Assembly (NCBI GenBank): GCA_009103225.1
Contig: RHPI01003599.1
Span: 18,653-82,652, forward strand
Source of the DNA: Chlorokybus atmophyticus
Lineage: Eukaryota; Streptophyta; Chlorokybophyceae; Chlorokybales; Chlorokybaceae
Direction of reading: 5' to 3'
DNA length: 64,000 nt
In this document: positions 44,707-54,361 of the stretch, piece by piece
Position numbering within the stretch: position 1 is the stretch's first letter
How the letters are laid out: the number at the start of each line of letters is the position of its first letter
The notes under the pieces: generated by a model
The model's input: only the letters and a program-made list of their open reading frames with translations
Told to the model about the DNA's origin: nothing
The model's database searches: none
Program-made: the position numbers and the translations under genes

Positions 44707-46517
44707 TTACCTAGCAGTATAGCAGGCTTGATAGTCCTGCTCCTTGTTCTCCAGCTGTGCCACGCGCGCCATCAGGGCTGCCACTTGGTCAATAGCCGGT
44801 GGATTGGTTGGTGCCTTTACGGCAGCAGCTCCAGCGCAAGGACGTCCCTCAAGTCCTTTGTGCTGTGGAGGGCGGTTTTTCCCTCTATAGCCAGCTTCTT
44901 CCTTGCGGGCGCCAGCGTTGTTGTTGTGGTTGGGGTTGTGGCCACCAGCGTTGTTGCCGTTGTTGCGACCACCAGCGTTGTTGCTGTTGTTGTAGCCGCC
45001 AGCGTGGTTGCTGTTGTTGTAGCCCCCGTTGTTGTTGTTGTTGTTGCCGCGATAGCCAACAGCGTTGTTGCCGTTGTTGTAGCCAATATAGGGCCGCAGC
45101 TCAGGGAACTTGAGCCAGCATACTGTCTCCAAGTGCCCCGTCTTGTGGCAGTGGTCGCACACAAGGTTGCCGTAATCTTCGGTGCACTCTTTTTGGTAGT
45201 GGCCATGTCGACCACACCGGTGGCACAGCACTGGAGCCACAAGGGCAGCATGAGCTGACCGTTTATTCTTGTAATGGATGCCTTGCGGCTCGCGGCTGCG
45301 GTCCCGCCGAAAAGGCTCTGCACTTGTGCCTGCCATAGACCGTGAGGCACTGCGGTTGGTGTCCAGCACCGCTTTCTCATACACTGCGAGCTTATGGATG
45401 GCTTGTGCCGTCTCGAAAGCTTCCTTGAGGGTGTAGCCGAGGGGCCTGCTGTAGTTCAGCGTCAGGCGCGTTGACTCACTCAGGGTGGGATCCAACTCGG
45501 CTACATACACCACTGCTGCCGCCTCCTCGCTGACGATCTTGTAGTCAGTGTGTTTAAGCAACCCTTCCAACCGTGAATACAGTCGGAGCGGGTCCTCGTG
45601 GGGCTTCCGTCGAAAACGCCTCAACTCCTCCACCTTACTGTTGGTTTGAGGTGGGAAGGTGCGCCGGAGTGCGGCGTAGAGGCTCTTCAACGGGGAGTCC
45701 GACATGGCCGCGCCCACTGTGAGCGCGGGTGCACGCCATGCCACTGAGCCGAGGGTGAAAACACTGCCTCCCGCTGAAGCACGCGAGTTCGGTGTTGGTA
45801 GCAGGGGCGTACCCATCTCCAATGCCGCAGCTTGCTGCCCCTCTTGCTGCTCCCTGATGATGGCAGCGGTGCGGTTGAGTATCCTGACCCGACGCTCGGC
45901 CTTCTTGCTTTCGATCTCTGCAGGAGTCACTGAGGCCACTACCACCTCAACTTCTTCATTCTCTGCCTTCTCCATGGCTGCAGCTAGAGTGAGACCCGTG
46001 ACTGAGGTGGGGGGGCCGCTGCTACAGGGACAGTAACCGATGGGCTGTGCAGTGACGTGGCGGCTATTGTGCTGGCCAACTTGCCATAGCCATCAATCCT
46101 GTGCAACTCAGCGACGGACTTCCACACATCATGTGCTTCGTGATTAAGGTATTGAGCGGACACATGACACGATACCTCATCTGTCCAGTCCTTGCTCTTG
46201 AGGGCCTGCTGCCGCATCTTGGAGTGGAACTTGATGATGAACTCGTCAAGTGAGGTGGTGCCAGGGCGTCCGGAGAAGCGTAGGGAGTTGGTTGAGCTGG
46301 AAGGCTCCATCTCTTCGTCGTCACTGTCCGACGGTGGTGGAGATGCTCGTTGACGAGGGGTGGAGTGAGAGGAGGTGAAGCCGAAGACGGGGCGTGAGCC
46401 TCTGCTGCTACGGTAATCGCTCCCTTCACTTGCGCGCTCGTAGGTAAGGTTGGAGGTTGGGCTCCAGCTGTTGAGGTCCCCTTCTTCTATTGGCGAGAAA
46501 GGGGTGGGCCTGCTCAT
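44707..46517 (-). pseudogene. gypsy element Gag (capsid and two zinc knuckles)
   Basis: Gag starts at 46517 (MSRPTPFSPIEEGD). A frame shift lies at a homopolymer of seven C on the element strand (46015-46009), splitting it into 46517-45984 and 45975-44707; the plus-strand copy has no homopolymer there. Capsid-like helical parts include SLDEFIIKFHSKMRQQAL, YLNHEAHDVWKSVAELH, FPLKSLYAALRRTFPPQT and LTLNYSRPLGYTLKEAFETAQ. Two CX2CX4HX4C zinc knuckles follow: CHRCGRHGHYQKEC and CDHCHKTGHLETVC. After them is an Asn/Gly repeat tract (about 45080-44930) built from AAC-rich codons, then a coiled tail (ALMARVAQLENKEQDY). The knuckles bind the element RNA during packaging by family knowledge. Confidence 0.85.
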
Positions 46518-46741
46518 ACAGCTGATGCGATGGTGAAAGTGGATGAAGGGTAGAGTGTTTGTGCTCTACAATGGGATCTCCAGTGCTGCTATCACCCAAC
46601 ACACTAGCGCTTGTGCGCGCCATGCGATGACGGTGACAACACTGCACTGTGATGTGTACAACTACAGATTGCGATGCTGATGTACAGCCTGCAACTACAC
46701 TCACTTGAGCAAAGAGGGTGACACTGTAAGTCAACAAACCA
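46518..46741 (-). promoter_or_regulatory. 5' leader of the gypsy element, with a possible primer-binding site
   Basis: The leader lies between segment B' and the Gag ATG. On the element strand it begins TGGTTTGTTGACTTACAG; the TGG start is what a tRNA 3'-end primer would pair with, but I could not match a specific tRNA. The 11-nt TGGYTTGTTGA also stands at the A'/polypurine border and the B/A border. Confidence 0.45.
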
Positions 46742-47333
46742 CCACGATAGGTAGTGCTGTTTACATAGTTCTTTGCGTGAGTGGAAGAGAAACTACACTG
46801 TTAAGTGAGGTGAATGAGCAAGCAACACGTGGATGCTATGCCCTGACTGATGCCAACAAGCGCACCGCGACCAAGGACACAAAGCTCACAGCTAGGACAA
46901 GCACAGTGCACAAGAACATGCACAGGCTCTCACACAGTGAGGGGATTCTTGGGAACCAGGACGGTGTGTTTCGTAGTTCAAGTCGCTTCACAAGCTCTTA
47001 GCTTTCTCACTTACAGTGTCACCAGCTGATCCGGTGAACACTGTGCCTACTTATACAAGTCAACTCATGACTGTCCAGAACATAAGCTAACGGTCATATC
47101 GAGGCTATTTTTACAGGAAATTCCCACTCGATATAGAACCTGAATTATAATTGAACTCACAATTGAACAGCTACGCGCGGTGCCTATGTAGACTATGGTC
47201 ACGAGCTACTCTAGAGACATGACCTAGCTACTGGTCAGAGATGCGCGCGGGTTGCCATGCTGGTAAGCCGGGCGAGGGTCTCGCTGTCGTCATGCCCGAT
47301 GATGACTGGCATGCTTGGGCGATAGGCATGACA
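46742..47333 (-). repeat. terminal repeat segment B' (5' side) of the gypsy-type element
   Basis: About 592 bp, homologous to 29496-30093. Its outer end (TGTCATGCC on the element strand) abuts the TCAG target duplication at 47334-47337. Segment A is absent on this side. Confidence 0.88.
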
Positions 47334-49245
47334 TCAGGGAGGCAGCTCATGTTGTACGCTGCACTTATGTGGAAGAACAGGCTACACGGGAGGTGGGCCC
47401 ACTCACACACGGTCCTCCAGGGTTTCCTCAACAGCCACTGGCTACGCCGCCAGGTATGACCCCGGCCACACAGAGGCGCAATCCCCCTGCGCCACAACCA
47501 GGGCAGCCACAGGCAGCACCGCCAGCACCCAGGCCGCAGCGTGTATACCAACATCCAAGAAAAAGACGGGCCAGGCCGCAGACCAGGAGATTCTCAAGAC
47601 CCAGCTGGTCGAGGGACGCTTGCCGCACTGCGCTCGACACCACCAGCGGAAACTGCAGCAGCAGTCGCCCCACGCACACGCTACCTACGATTCAAGCGGC
47701 TGCGCATCAAGGCCAACGCAGCTTTGATCGCCAACAAAGGCGAGCATGTCACCATCAACGGACGAGCACCCAAGCGCGTGATGCTGGACTCTAGAGCCCG
47801 GCTTGTCATCATTGGACATTACCTCGCACGCGACCTTGGCATCAACAGCGCTGAGCTGATGCCCTACCCATACGTGCTCGACAAAGCAACCGGCAGCCGT
47901 GACAAGGTGATTGGCATCACCAAGCAGGCCCTCTGCACTCGCTTGACAGGGTTGGACCCTTCCCACAGCATCGAGGACATACAGAAGTGTGTGGTCACCG
48001 ACGCAGGGTCCTTCGACCTGCTGGTGGGACAGGACTTCAACTCTCCGGTTGGCATGGGACTGGACTGCTGGAAAGAGAAGGCATGGTTTTGTCCCCATTG
48101 GGATGAGAAGGATGGAGAGGTTCAAGAATATCTGCCTCTCGAGCTGGTGGCTCGCACTCGCTCTCACCAATGGTCAGCGGCAACAGCCACCTACAGGTTG
48201 ATGTCGACAACCACTGACAGGTCAGCTGCAACAGCCACCTACAAGTCGGCTTCGCCAACCACTGACAGGTCAGCTGCGAAGGTCACCCACAACCTTGACC
48301 AAGACTCTCCTGTCCCATACGACGAGTCGCAGGAGGATGCCACTTAAGAAGTGGCCCACCAGAAACCATCTAAACGCCGCTGACGTGCATAGGTGGTCGC
48401 ACATCTTCTATTGACCAGACCATGGCTCCCTGCACGGTTCCCTCGCTACAATGACCAAGCTGCAGTTCAGGAGCAACACCAGGTGGCCACGGAAGTAGTG
48501 AAGTTTCATGTGTTCCATCGACAATAGGTCATCACCGTGCTGGAACTATTTGGAGGTATAGGTAGTGGCCTCGCTACTGTCCTCAACAATGGCGCGACGG
48601 TCACCAAGTACCTATACTGTGACCCTGATCCACACGCACAGATCGCTCTGAGCCACTACTTGCACCACCTACACCAATACTACACGCAGCAGCCGCTATC
48701 GGCACTGCAAGGCAGCCTAAAGGCACTGCCACAGGACATCCGGTTAATCACTGCGGATCACCTTCTGGCGGTGGGCAACATCGACTTGCTAACAGCAGGA
48801 TGGGAGTGTCAAGGACACTCCACATCTGGCAGAGGCCAAGGACTCGCTTATCCAAGCTCGCGACTAACCTGGGAACTGATGCATGTTTTAAAAATCCTGC
48901 AGAGCAACCAGCTGTCCGGGCCTCCGGAATGCATCATCAAAAATGTGCGCTCCGAGGATAAGCGTCACGTGGCCAACAGCTTTCGACAGGTGTGTTCTTT
49001 ACTGGGACATCCTCTTAAAATCAACGCAACGCGTCATGGATCCCATGCTCATCGCGTCCGCGTCAAGTGGACCAACCTAGCTACAGTCGAGGATCTCTTT
49101 GTTGCTGAATATCTGCACAGCAGTCGTCCACGCGATCTCACCGTCAACGCCGTCCGGGACCCTGAAACGCACAGCACAACCAGTCACGCGACACGATCAC
49201 CAGTACTTCTACCAATGCAACCAGCCTGGACAACCACGTCGTGCG
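47334..49245 (+). pseudogene. Ty3/gypsy-type element, older plus-strand copy: end of ORF2, protease and methyltransferase (3' part)
   Basis: This continues the plus-strand copy interrupted at 29253. The ORF2 tail (REAAHVVRCTYVEEQ, Pro-rich end) passes into the protease frame (RVMLDSRARLVIIGHYLARDLGI, where the catalytic DTG has become DSR), then a linker with a 48-bp tandem repeat (48174-48290), a stop at 48346, and the methyltransferase (48532-49140: VLELFGGIGSGLA, GWECQGHS, LKILQ, IIKNV for ENV, AHRVRVKWTNL). A frameshift follows at about 49150, then AQPVTRHDHQYFYQCNQPGQPRRALPT in another frame. Reverse transcriptase, RNase H and integrase are missing. The methyltransferase being in both diverged copies shows it was acquired before they split. 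Confidence 0.82.
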
Positions 49246-49254
49246 CTTCCCACT

Positions 49255-49760
49255 TGTATCTTCGCGTGCACAATGAGGCTTCACCGTGTTGGCGGCAGAC
49301 TCTTTTTTCATCAACATCACTATTGGCAACCACATCACAATTGGTCAAGCGCATTCCGCGCTCGGCTTCACTTTCAGCACCAGCTGCTCAATGCTTTGCT
49401 GGTCGACTACGACCCCGTCCATTGGGTACCTGCAAATTGGAGGTATGATGATGTTTCCTCTCCAACATGCATGATATTGTGGCAATAGTAACCACTTAGT
49501 TGCTTATGCAGGTCACTTACAGGTCAATAGCGAGGTTTCACCATGATGTTCGTGGTGTTGATATGATGAGAGTCACACGGCGGCCAGAGGCAAACAAGCA
49601 TGATTCTGTTGTGGCTAAGCACAGACAAGTGAGGTACCAGCTAAGCGCAGGAAAATACACAATGGCGAAGCGGCATTTTGCCTGCTACCCTCGTAATAGC
49701 TCAGTCGTAGAGCGCTTCAGGACTACTGGCTATGGCTTGGTTGCTGATGTGCACGCGTAG
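49255..49760 (+). repeat. degenerate coding repeat, copy 1 (partner at 53210-53700)
   Basis: Ordered similarity to 53210-53700: GCAGACTCTTT, CAACATTGGCAA-like, GCTGGTC/GCTGGCTTGTC, TGGAGGTATGAT, GAGTCAC-GGC-GCCAGAGG, AAGCGCAGGAA and CTTCAG-AC-ACTGGC. Conceptual reading gives partly matching peptides (HFACY/HLVCY, FRTTG/FRTTG) in shifting frames. It looks like the wreck of one protein-coding mobile or duplicated sequence. Confidence 0.45.
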
Positions 49761-50040
49761 TTGGTATGATCATCACATCCTTCTTTGCAGCATGCTTTTG
49801 TCATCGTCAACACGATGTGTAAGTGCTGCTTGTGCATGAAGAGATTGGATGGAACTACTGCTACTAGTACTTCGTGCAATGCCCATGGTTGCAACTGTGG
49901 AGTATACTTATGCGGTGCTTAGCCCTGGTTCTAATATCACAATGGTTGCTAGTATGAGTTCCACTCAGTGCAACACTTGCAAATAACTTCCACGACCATT
50001 GCTACCCGGGTCACACGAACAACTATGTGACAATGCAGCG

Positions 50041-50497
50041 TGTTGACATACACACGTGCAAGTGACACGCCAACAACATCAACCCAAGAGCATGACTGCT
50101 ACTGCCGCCATAGCATCCGCACACATGCTACATCGTAACCTCTTATCTTCATTGCAACAAGTCTGGGCTTTATACCCCGCCAGTCTCTACACACGTCTAC
50201 ATTGGCAAGCACCGCGTGCGCTATACTCAGCCGATTGCTGTTCTGTAAGCTACGCTGTCTAGCTCACAATCAAAGCTTTCCAACAAGCTAAGCCACGCCT
50301 GCTAAGCTTACGTATCCACGAAACTACGCGATTTCTCTCAAGGCCCTACCAAGCAGCCTGGTCCGGAGTCCGTCATGACTCGACCGTCTTGCTAAGTCTG
50401 GAGCCCACGCGCTTCTTCCTAGTACCTTCGACCCTCGACTCCTGTATGAAGGGCAAGCTGACCGGATACAAGCATCACCCATGTAATACCTTCAACA
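50041..50497 (-). mobile_element. solo LTR of the non-autonomous copia-like family (TSD CAGCG)
   Basis: The 457-bp sequence is the reverse complement of the LTRs at 30640 and 32229, with TGTTGA/TCAACA ends, and is flanked by perfect CAGCG repeats (50036-50040, 50498-50502). A solo LTR arises by recombination between the two LTRs of a full element. Confidence 0.95.
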
Positions 50498-51658
50498 CAG
50501 CGATGGCAATATTTGTCAAGAGCCTATTCCAATACAGCTTCTCAAGAAGCTTTTGCAAGAACTCTGAACTACAAAAGTGACACAGCATAATCATCAGAGT
50601 TCTACAACTCACGATTGTCAGCATGTCATTGCTGTGCCATGTATAGGATGCGTAGTAGGTCCAATGCATAGCATGCAATATCCGTAAGCCACAAGCGCAC
50701 ACACACAAGCACACAGCCAAGGTAGGCAGTCAGAGAAAATTAAGGCCGGGGCAACTAGCTAACCATATATGCTATAGCTACGTATGATGAATGCACTACC
50801 ATGGGCACAAATGTCACGCCTGTCGCAGACACACACACTTGCACTAGGCTTCAACAAGCTCAGCACAAGCTGAGACCTGCTGGTTGCATCTGTCTCCCCA
50901 TTTTGCTCTTTGTCGAAGAGCCTCATGGACCATTGGATGGCTGCTTGAGCTGAACAGTGCACCTGGTGGGTGTAAGGCTGGGGTTTGCTGCACTTTGCAG
51001 CCACCGCTTTGCGCTGAGCCCAAGCCAACTATTCGTGATTGTGAATTAGTTTTGCAGCAGCTGCACAATACATGTGTTGCACTGCACTTTGTGTATTGGT
51101 GCATGTGCATGTGCAGTTCAACCATTCTTCAGAGAAGTCCAGACACCGCATGGAGCACACGCGCCAACAACATGCTGAGAGGACACCAATTGTGCACAGC
51201 AAAAGAGAGTCCAATCGTACACCAACGCAAGGATAGCCTAGGCTACATTGCTACTACCACTCACACACTGAGACGCAAGCAACAATTGCGCACAGCAAAA
51301 GAGAGTCCAGTCGTACACCAACGCAAGGATAGTCTAGGCTACATTGTTACTACCACTAACACACTGTACACATACGTCAGGCACACTAGTCGTGCACCAA
51401 CGCCAACACACCATGACAATGCAAGCGACAAATGTCACTACCAGTTCCACACAGTACCACACGCTGCGAATCACACAACGTACACCCTGCACCTAAACGG
51501 CCTCCTGGATGTCCTCTCATGGGCTTCCCGCAGTCCCTCGCCCACCCTCGTTGCCTGCAGCACCTGGCTGGCCTGTCAGAATGTGTGGAGCCAGAGGTTT
51601 GATACACACTACGGGTTGTGAGAGGTGTGTGGCATGCAGTGAACTGAGCACGACTTAC
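50498..51658. other. no gene recognised; contains a 96-bp tandem duplication
   Basis: Open stretches (for example 50884-51621, +) have Thr/His/Cys-rich, low-quality translations and are taken as chance. Two copies of a 96-bp unit begin at 51187 and 51283 (CAATTG(T/C)GCACAGCAAAAG...). This is probably non-coding repeat-rich DNA. Confidence 0.4.
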
Positions 51659-51884
51659 CGCTCATGGCTGGTGGGAACCCGTTGCAAAACACCAACTTGA
51701 TCCCGTGACTCCCTAAGCTGGCTAGGCCCCGCTCCACGCCCTGCCCGAGCTTCTCTAGCCCTGCCTCCACGCCGCGGCCATGCTTGTCCAGGCCACGCTC
51801 CACACCGCAGCCGACCAGCCCCAGACCCAAGGGCCATGTCAGCTGAGTGACCGCACTCAACACGTCGGCGGCGGCTGATGACAT
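51659..51884 (-). CDS. possible first exon of an unrecognised gene (low confidence)
   Basis: An ATG at 51884 opens MSSAAADVLSAVTQLTWPLGLGLVGCGVE, then an imperfect repeat of G(V/L)E(R/A)GL(D/E)K(H/L)G, ending HGIKLVFCNGFPPAMSG at a strong donor G|GTAAGT (51659). The amphipathic repeat (three units of about 11 residues) and the good donor argue for a real exon. No matching downstream exon was secured; a candidate lies at about 51563-51485 but its phase does not fit. Confidence 0.25.
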
Positions 51885-52229
51885 CTCCCCGCTGCCTCAT
51901 GGGCGTCGTGCCTGACGAACCCTCCTCGCGTAGCGGTGCGTGATTGTTACACCGGGCATAGGCCCCTGCCCCTGCCCCCGCCCAGAATGAAGCCATAATT
52001 GACCCGCTGACAACGGCAGCGGCGGGAGTGGCTACGAGGGGAGGGGCCGAGGAGGAGCGGGAGGAGGCTGCGAGCGATGCTGAGGCGGAGGCGGAGGGGC
52101 GACGTGCATGGGCATATCAAGGTGAAGAAGCGGACGCCGCCCCTCTCAGATTCGTGTTCATGCAGGTAGGCGGCTGGGTCCCTCTTCAACCAAACATTCA
52201 ATAGTTCGTTGCTGCATGCACCACCGCAG
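51885..52229. other. GC-rich segment, no gene secured
   Basis: Minus-strand frames are Pro/Arg/Ala-rich with stops. The segment could be 5' flank of the possible exon at 51659-51884. Confidence 0.25.
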
Positions 52230-52545
52230 CCAGCACTTGTCGATGGCTTATTACACTGTGGTCAGCACACATCAAGTTAGGCTCCCCTCAGCTTGTGCTC
52301 ATGTTGCCACGAGGGCTGCAGAGGTGTTGTGTTCAAAGCAGATGCACTCAGACATGAGTTGTCTGTCGTGTCAGAGAGCACACGAGCCAGGCCTGAAGGC
52401 TGCGCAGAACGCACTTGGGTGCGTGCGCGTGATTGTGCCAATCCACGCAAATGAGCATGCTCTTTGTTGCATGCTCAGTGTTGCGTGTATGTGTATGTGT
52501 ATCACTGCGTACCCGTCAACAGTAGGTCAACCGGTGGTTGACAAG
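52230..52545. repeat. diverged dispersed repeat, copy 2 (partner at 18588-18940)
   Basis: Same block order as at 18588-18940 and same orientation. No coding signal. A GTAT/TGTG tract replaces the GTGC tract of the other copy. Confidence 0.45.
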
Positions 52546-53209
52546 GTGGAACCAGTAGTTCATTGCGATTGTCACCGCAGACTCTCATGGACGAGCTGCT
52601 AGCCAAGACGCACACGCAAAGACTACATGCGTCTAGCTCAGCTTGTTCTAGCCCTGGCAGAGTCTCACAACTACCATCTCCAAGACGAAAGAGCACACGG
52701 TACGCTCGCTAGGCAGGGCTACCTCAACTACCACCTGCCTTAACAGAACCAGTGAACAGCATGTGCGTGTTGATGGCCAATGAATGAGCCCATATTCAGG
52801 CAAGTTGTGTGCAGGCGCGTGTGTGTGGCTCTTGGCGCAGGCACACAGCAACTCATGTATTCAGCTTTTTGTTGACAACGGCTGGTAGTTAACATGCTTG
52901 CTTTGACAGGAAGTGCAAGCTGCCGGGAGGTGGTCCCCACTATGTTCATCGCTACTCCCCAGGTATTGCTGCACAGGATGAAACACGCACGATGCTGCTC
53001 GTATGGTTGGGCATTGTTCTTGTGCAGATTGTTGTTCTTTATTCAATTATGCAGTGGCTATGGACAGGCTAAGGAAAGCAACTCGTGGCCGCTATTAGCC
53101 CCGACACATTCGTGTTGAAGCAGTGGAGCGGCTATGTTCGCACGTCATCGCAGTCTGCATAATGCAATCAAGCGCAATGCGGGCTTGGCCAAGTCGTGGC
53201 TGCGTCTCT

Positions 53210-53700
53210 TTCGCACACCGCTCAGCCCATGCGACGCGCTTCTCCACGTATGCAGCAGACTCTTTGGTCAACATTGGCAATCATAACACAAACTTGTGCA
53301 GCAGGAACCCAAGTTCAGCCTCAGCCGCATGCTGCACTCAACTTTGTGTGCGCCATGCTCTGCTGGCTTGTCTTCAACCCCATGCCTGAATTGACAAGCT
53401 GGAGGTATGATATTTCATCACTATTACTAACAGTCGTATTAGGTGTTGAATGATTGATTAACCAATTCTATTCCTCTCGTGAGCTTACTATGATGCCTAT
53501 GGTGGTGGTGATGTGATTGGAGTCACTTGGCAGCCAGAGGTGTACAAGGTCGTGTCCGTTGCAGCTGGGGTGGACAGGTGAAGCACCAGCCAAGCGCAGG
53601 AAGCCCAATGATGGCAAGCAGCACCTTGTGTGCTACCTCTGGTCGATCTCGCGTCAGTTGAAAAGCTTCAGAACAACTGGCCGTCGCTGAGTAACTGTTA
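53210..53700 (+). repeat. degenerate coding repeat, copy 2 (partner at 49255-49760)
   Basis: See copy 1. Just upstream, 53135-53285 reads MFARHRSLHNAIKRNAGLAKSWLRLFRTPLSPCDALLHVCSRLFG before a stop, which looks protein-like and may be an earlier part of the same wrecked gene. Confidence 0.4.
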
Positions 53701-54361
53701 TGGTCAACAACCCTGGTTGTGCAGCATGTTACGTCAGTAACAACATGATGTGTGCGGGTTCTGCTTGGGCACGTGCAGGTTGTTCGTTGTTATGTATGCA
53801 GTGTCCACAGTGCAATCATGTAATTATTGAGATATATCAACGAAGTTGGCACACCCAGCTGCACACTGTGAATCACAGTGGTGATAGTTCTTGATGTGAG
53901 ATTTTTGGCTGGATATAAGTACAATCATTGCAAACACCATGCTTCACTGTCGCTATGTCACCCTTTTGCCAACACGTGTGTCAATGCAACGGCAGCTTTG
54001 CAACTGTTGGTACCAACGTGTTTCATCTCAATCAATACTTCCACAGCAGCTCCGACACAGCTCCTGAAAGAACTCGCACAGCTCTGTAATACCTTATCTC
54101 AATTTACGAGTAAGCAACTGCATGCGAATCATGCTGTTCAACGAAACCTACAACATGTCAGCATTGGCTCTATCGTGCTACGTACTGCGCTAGACTACTA
54201 CTACTACAACAACGCTCCTTACAAGATGAGTCCTACTGGCTACTCGCCGAGTACAAAGCAACGGAAGGAAGATGAAGAAGGAAGATGATAAATGAACACA
54301 ACGAATCACAAAAATGTGGGGAACACCGAAGGGGAAGCTGCATCAAAGGCAGCTCAGGTGT
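53701..54361. other. 3' flank of the phytase-like gene, nothing recognised
   Basis: Downstream of the minus-strand gene. A 136-codon open stretch at 53878-54288 (+) is Cys/Leu/Asn-rich without a domain and is taken as chance. 52546-53209 likewise holds no recognisable gene. Confidence 0.35.

Larger units (their letters stand above)
29254..47333 (-). mobile_element. Ty3/gypsy-type retroelement with C5-methyltransferase and PHD finger, inserted in a sister copy (TCAG target duplication)
   Basis: The whole insert is flanked by TCAG at 29250-29253 and 47334-47337, and removing it restores the reading frame of ORF2 in the plus-strand copy (LVREAA). The element itself is about 11 kb once the nested copia (35265-40173) and the small copia-like element (30640-32685) are subtracted. 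Outer termini read TG...CA on the element strand. Internal order on the minus strand: leader, Gag, ORF2, protease, methyltransferase, reverse transcriptase, RNase H, integrase, PHD finger, a G7 polypurine run, then the A-B-A repeats. The coding parts have stops and frameshifts, so this copy is inactive, but it is much better preserved than the plus-strand copy. Confidence 0.88.

Noticed and set aside
49688-49725. tRNA-like sequence (TAGCTCAGTCGTAGAGCGC, a good Pol III box A)
   Set aside because: No T-arm (GTTCGA) or acceptor stem can be paired at the right distance, and the stretch belongs to the degenerate repeat pair whose other copy lacks the motif.
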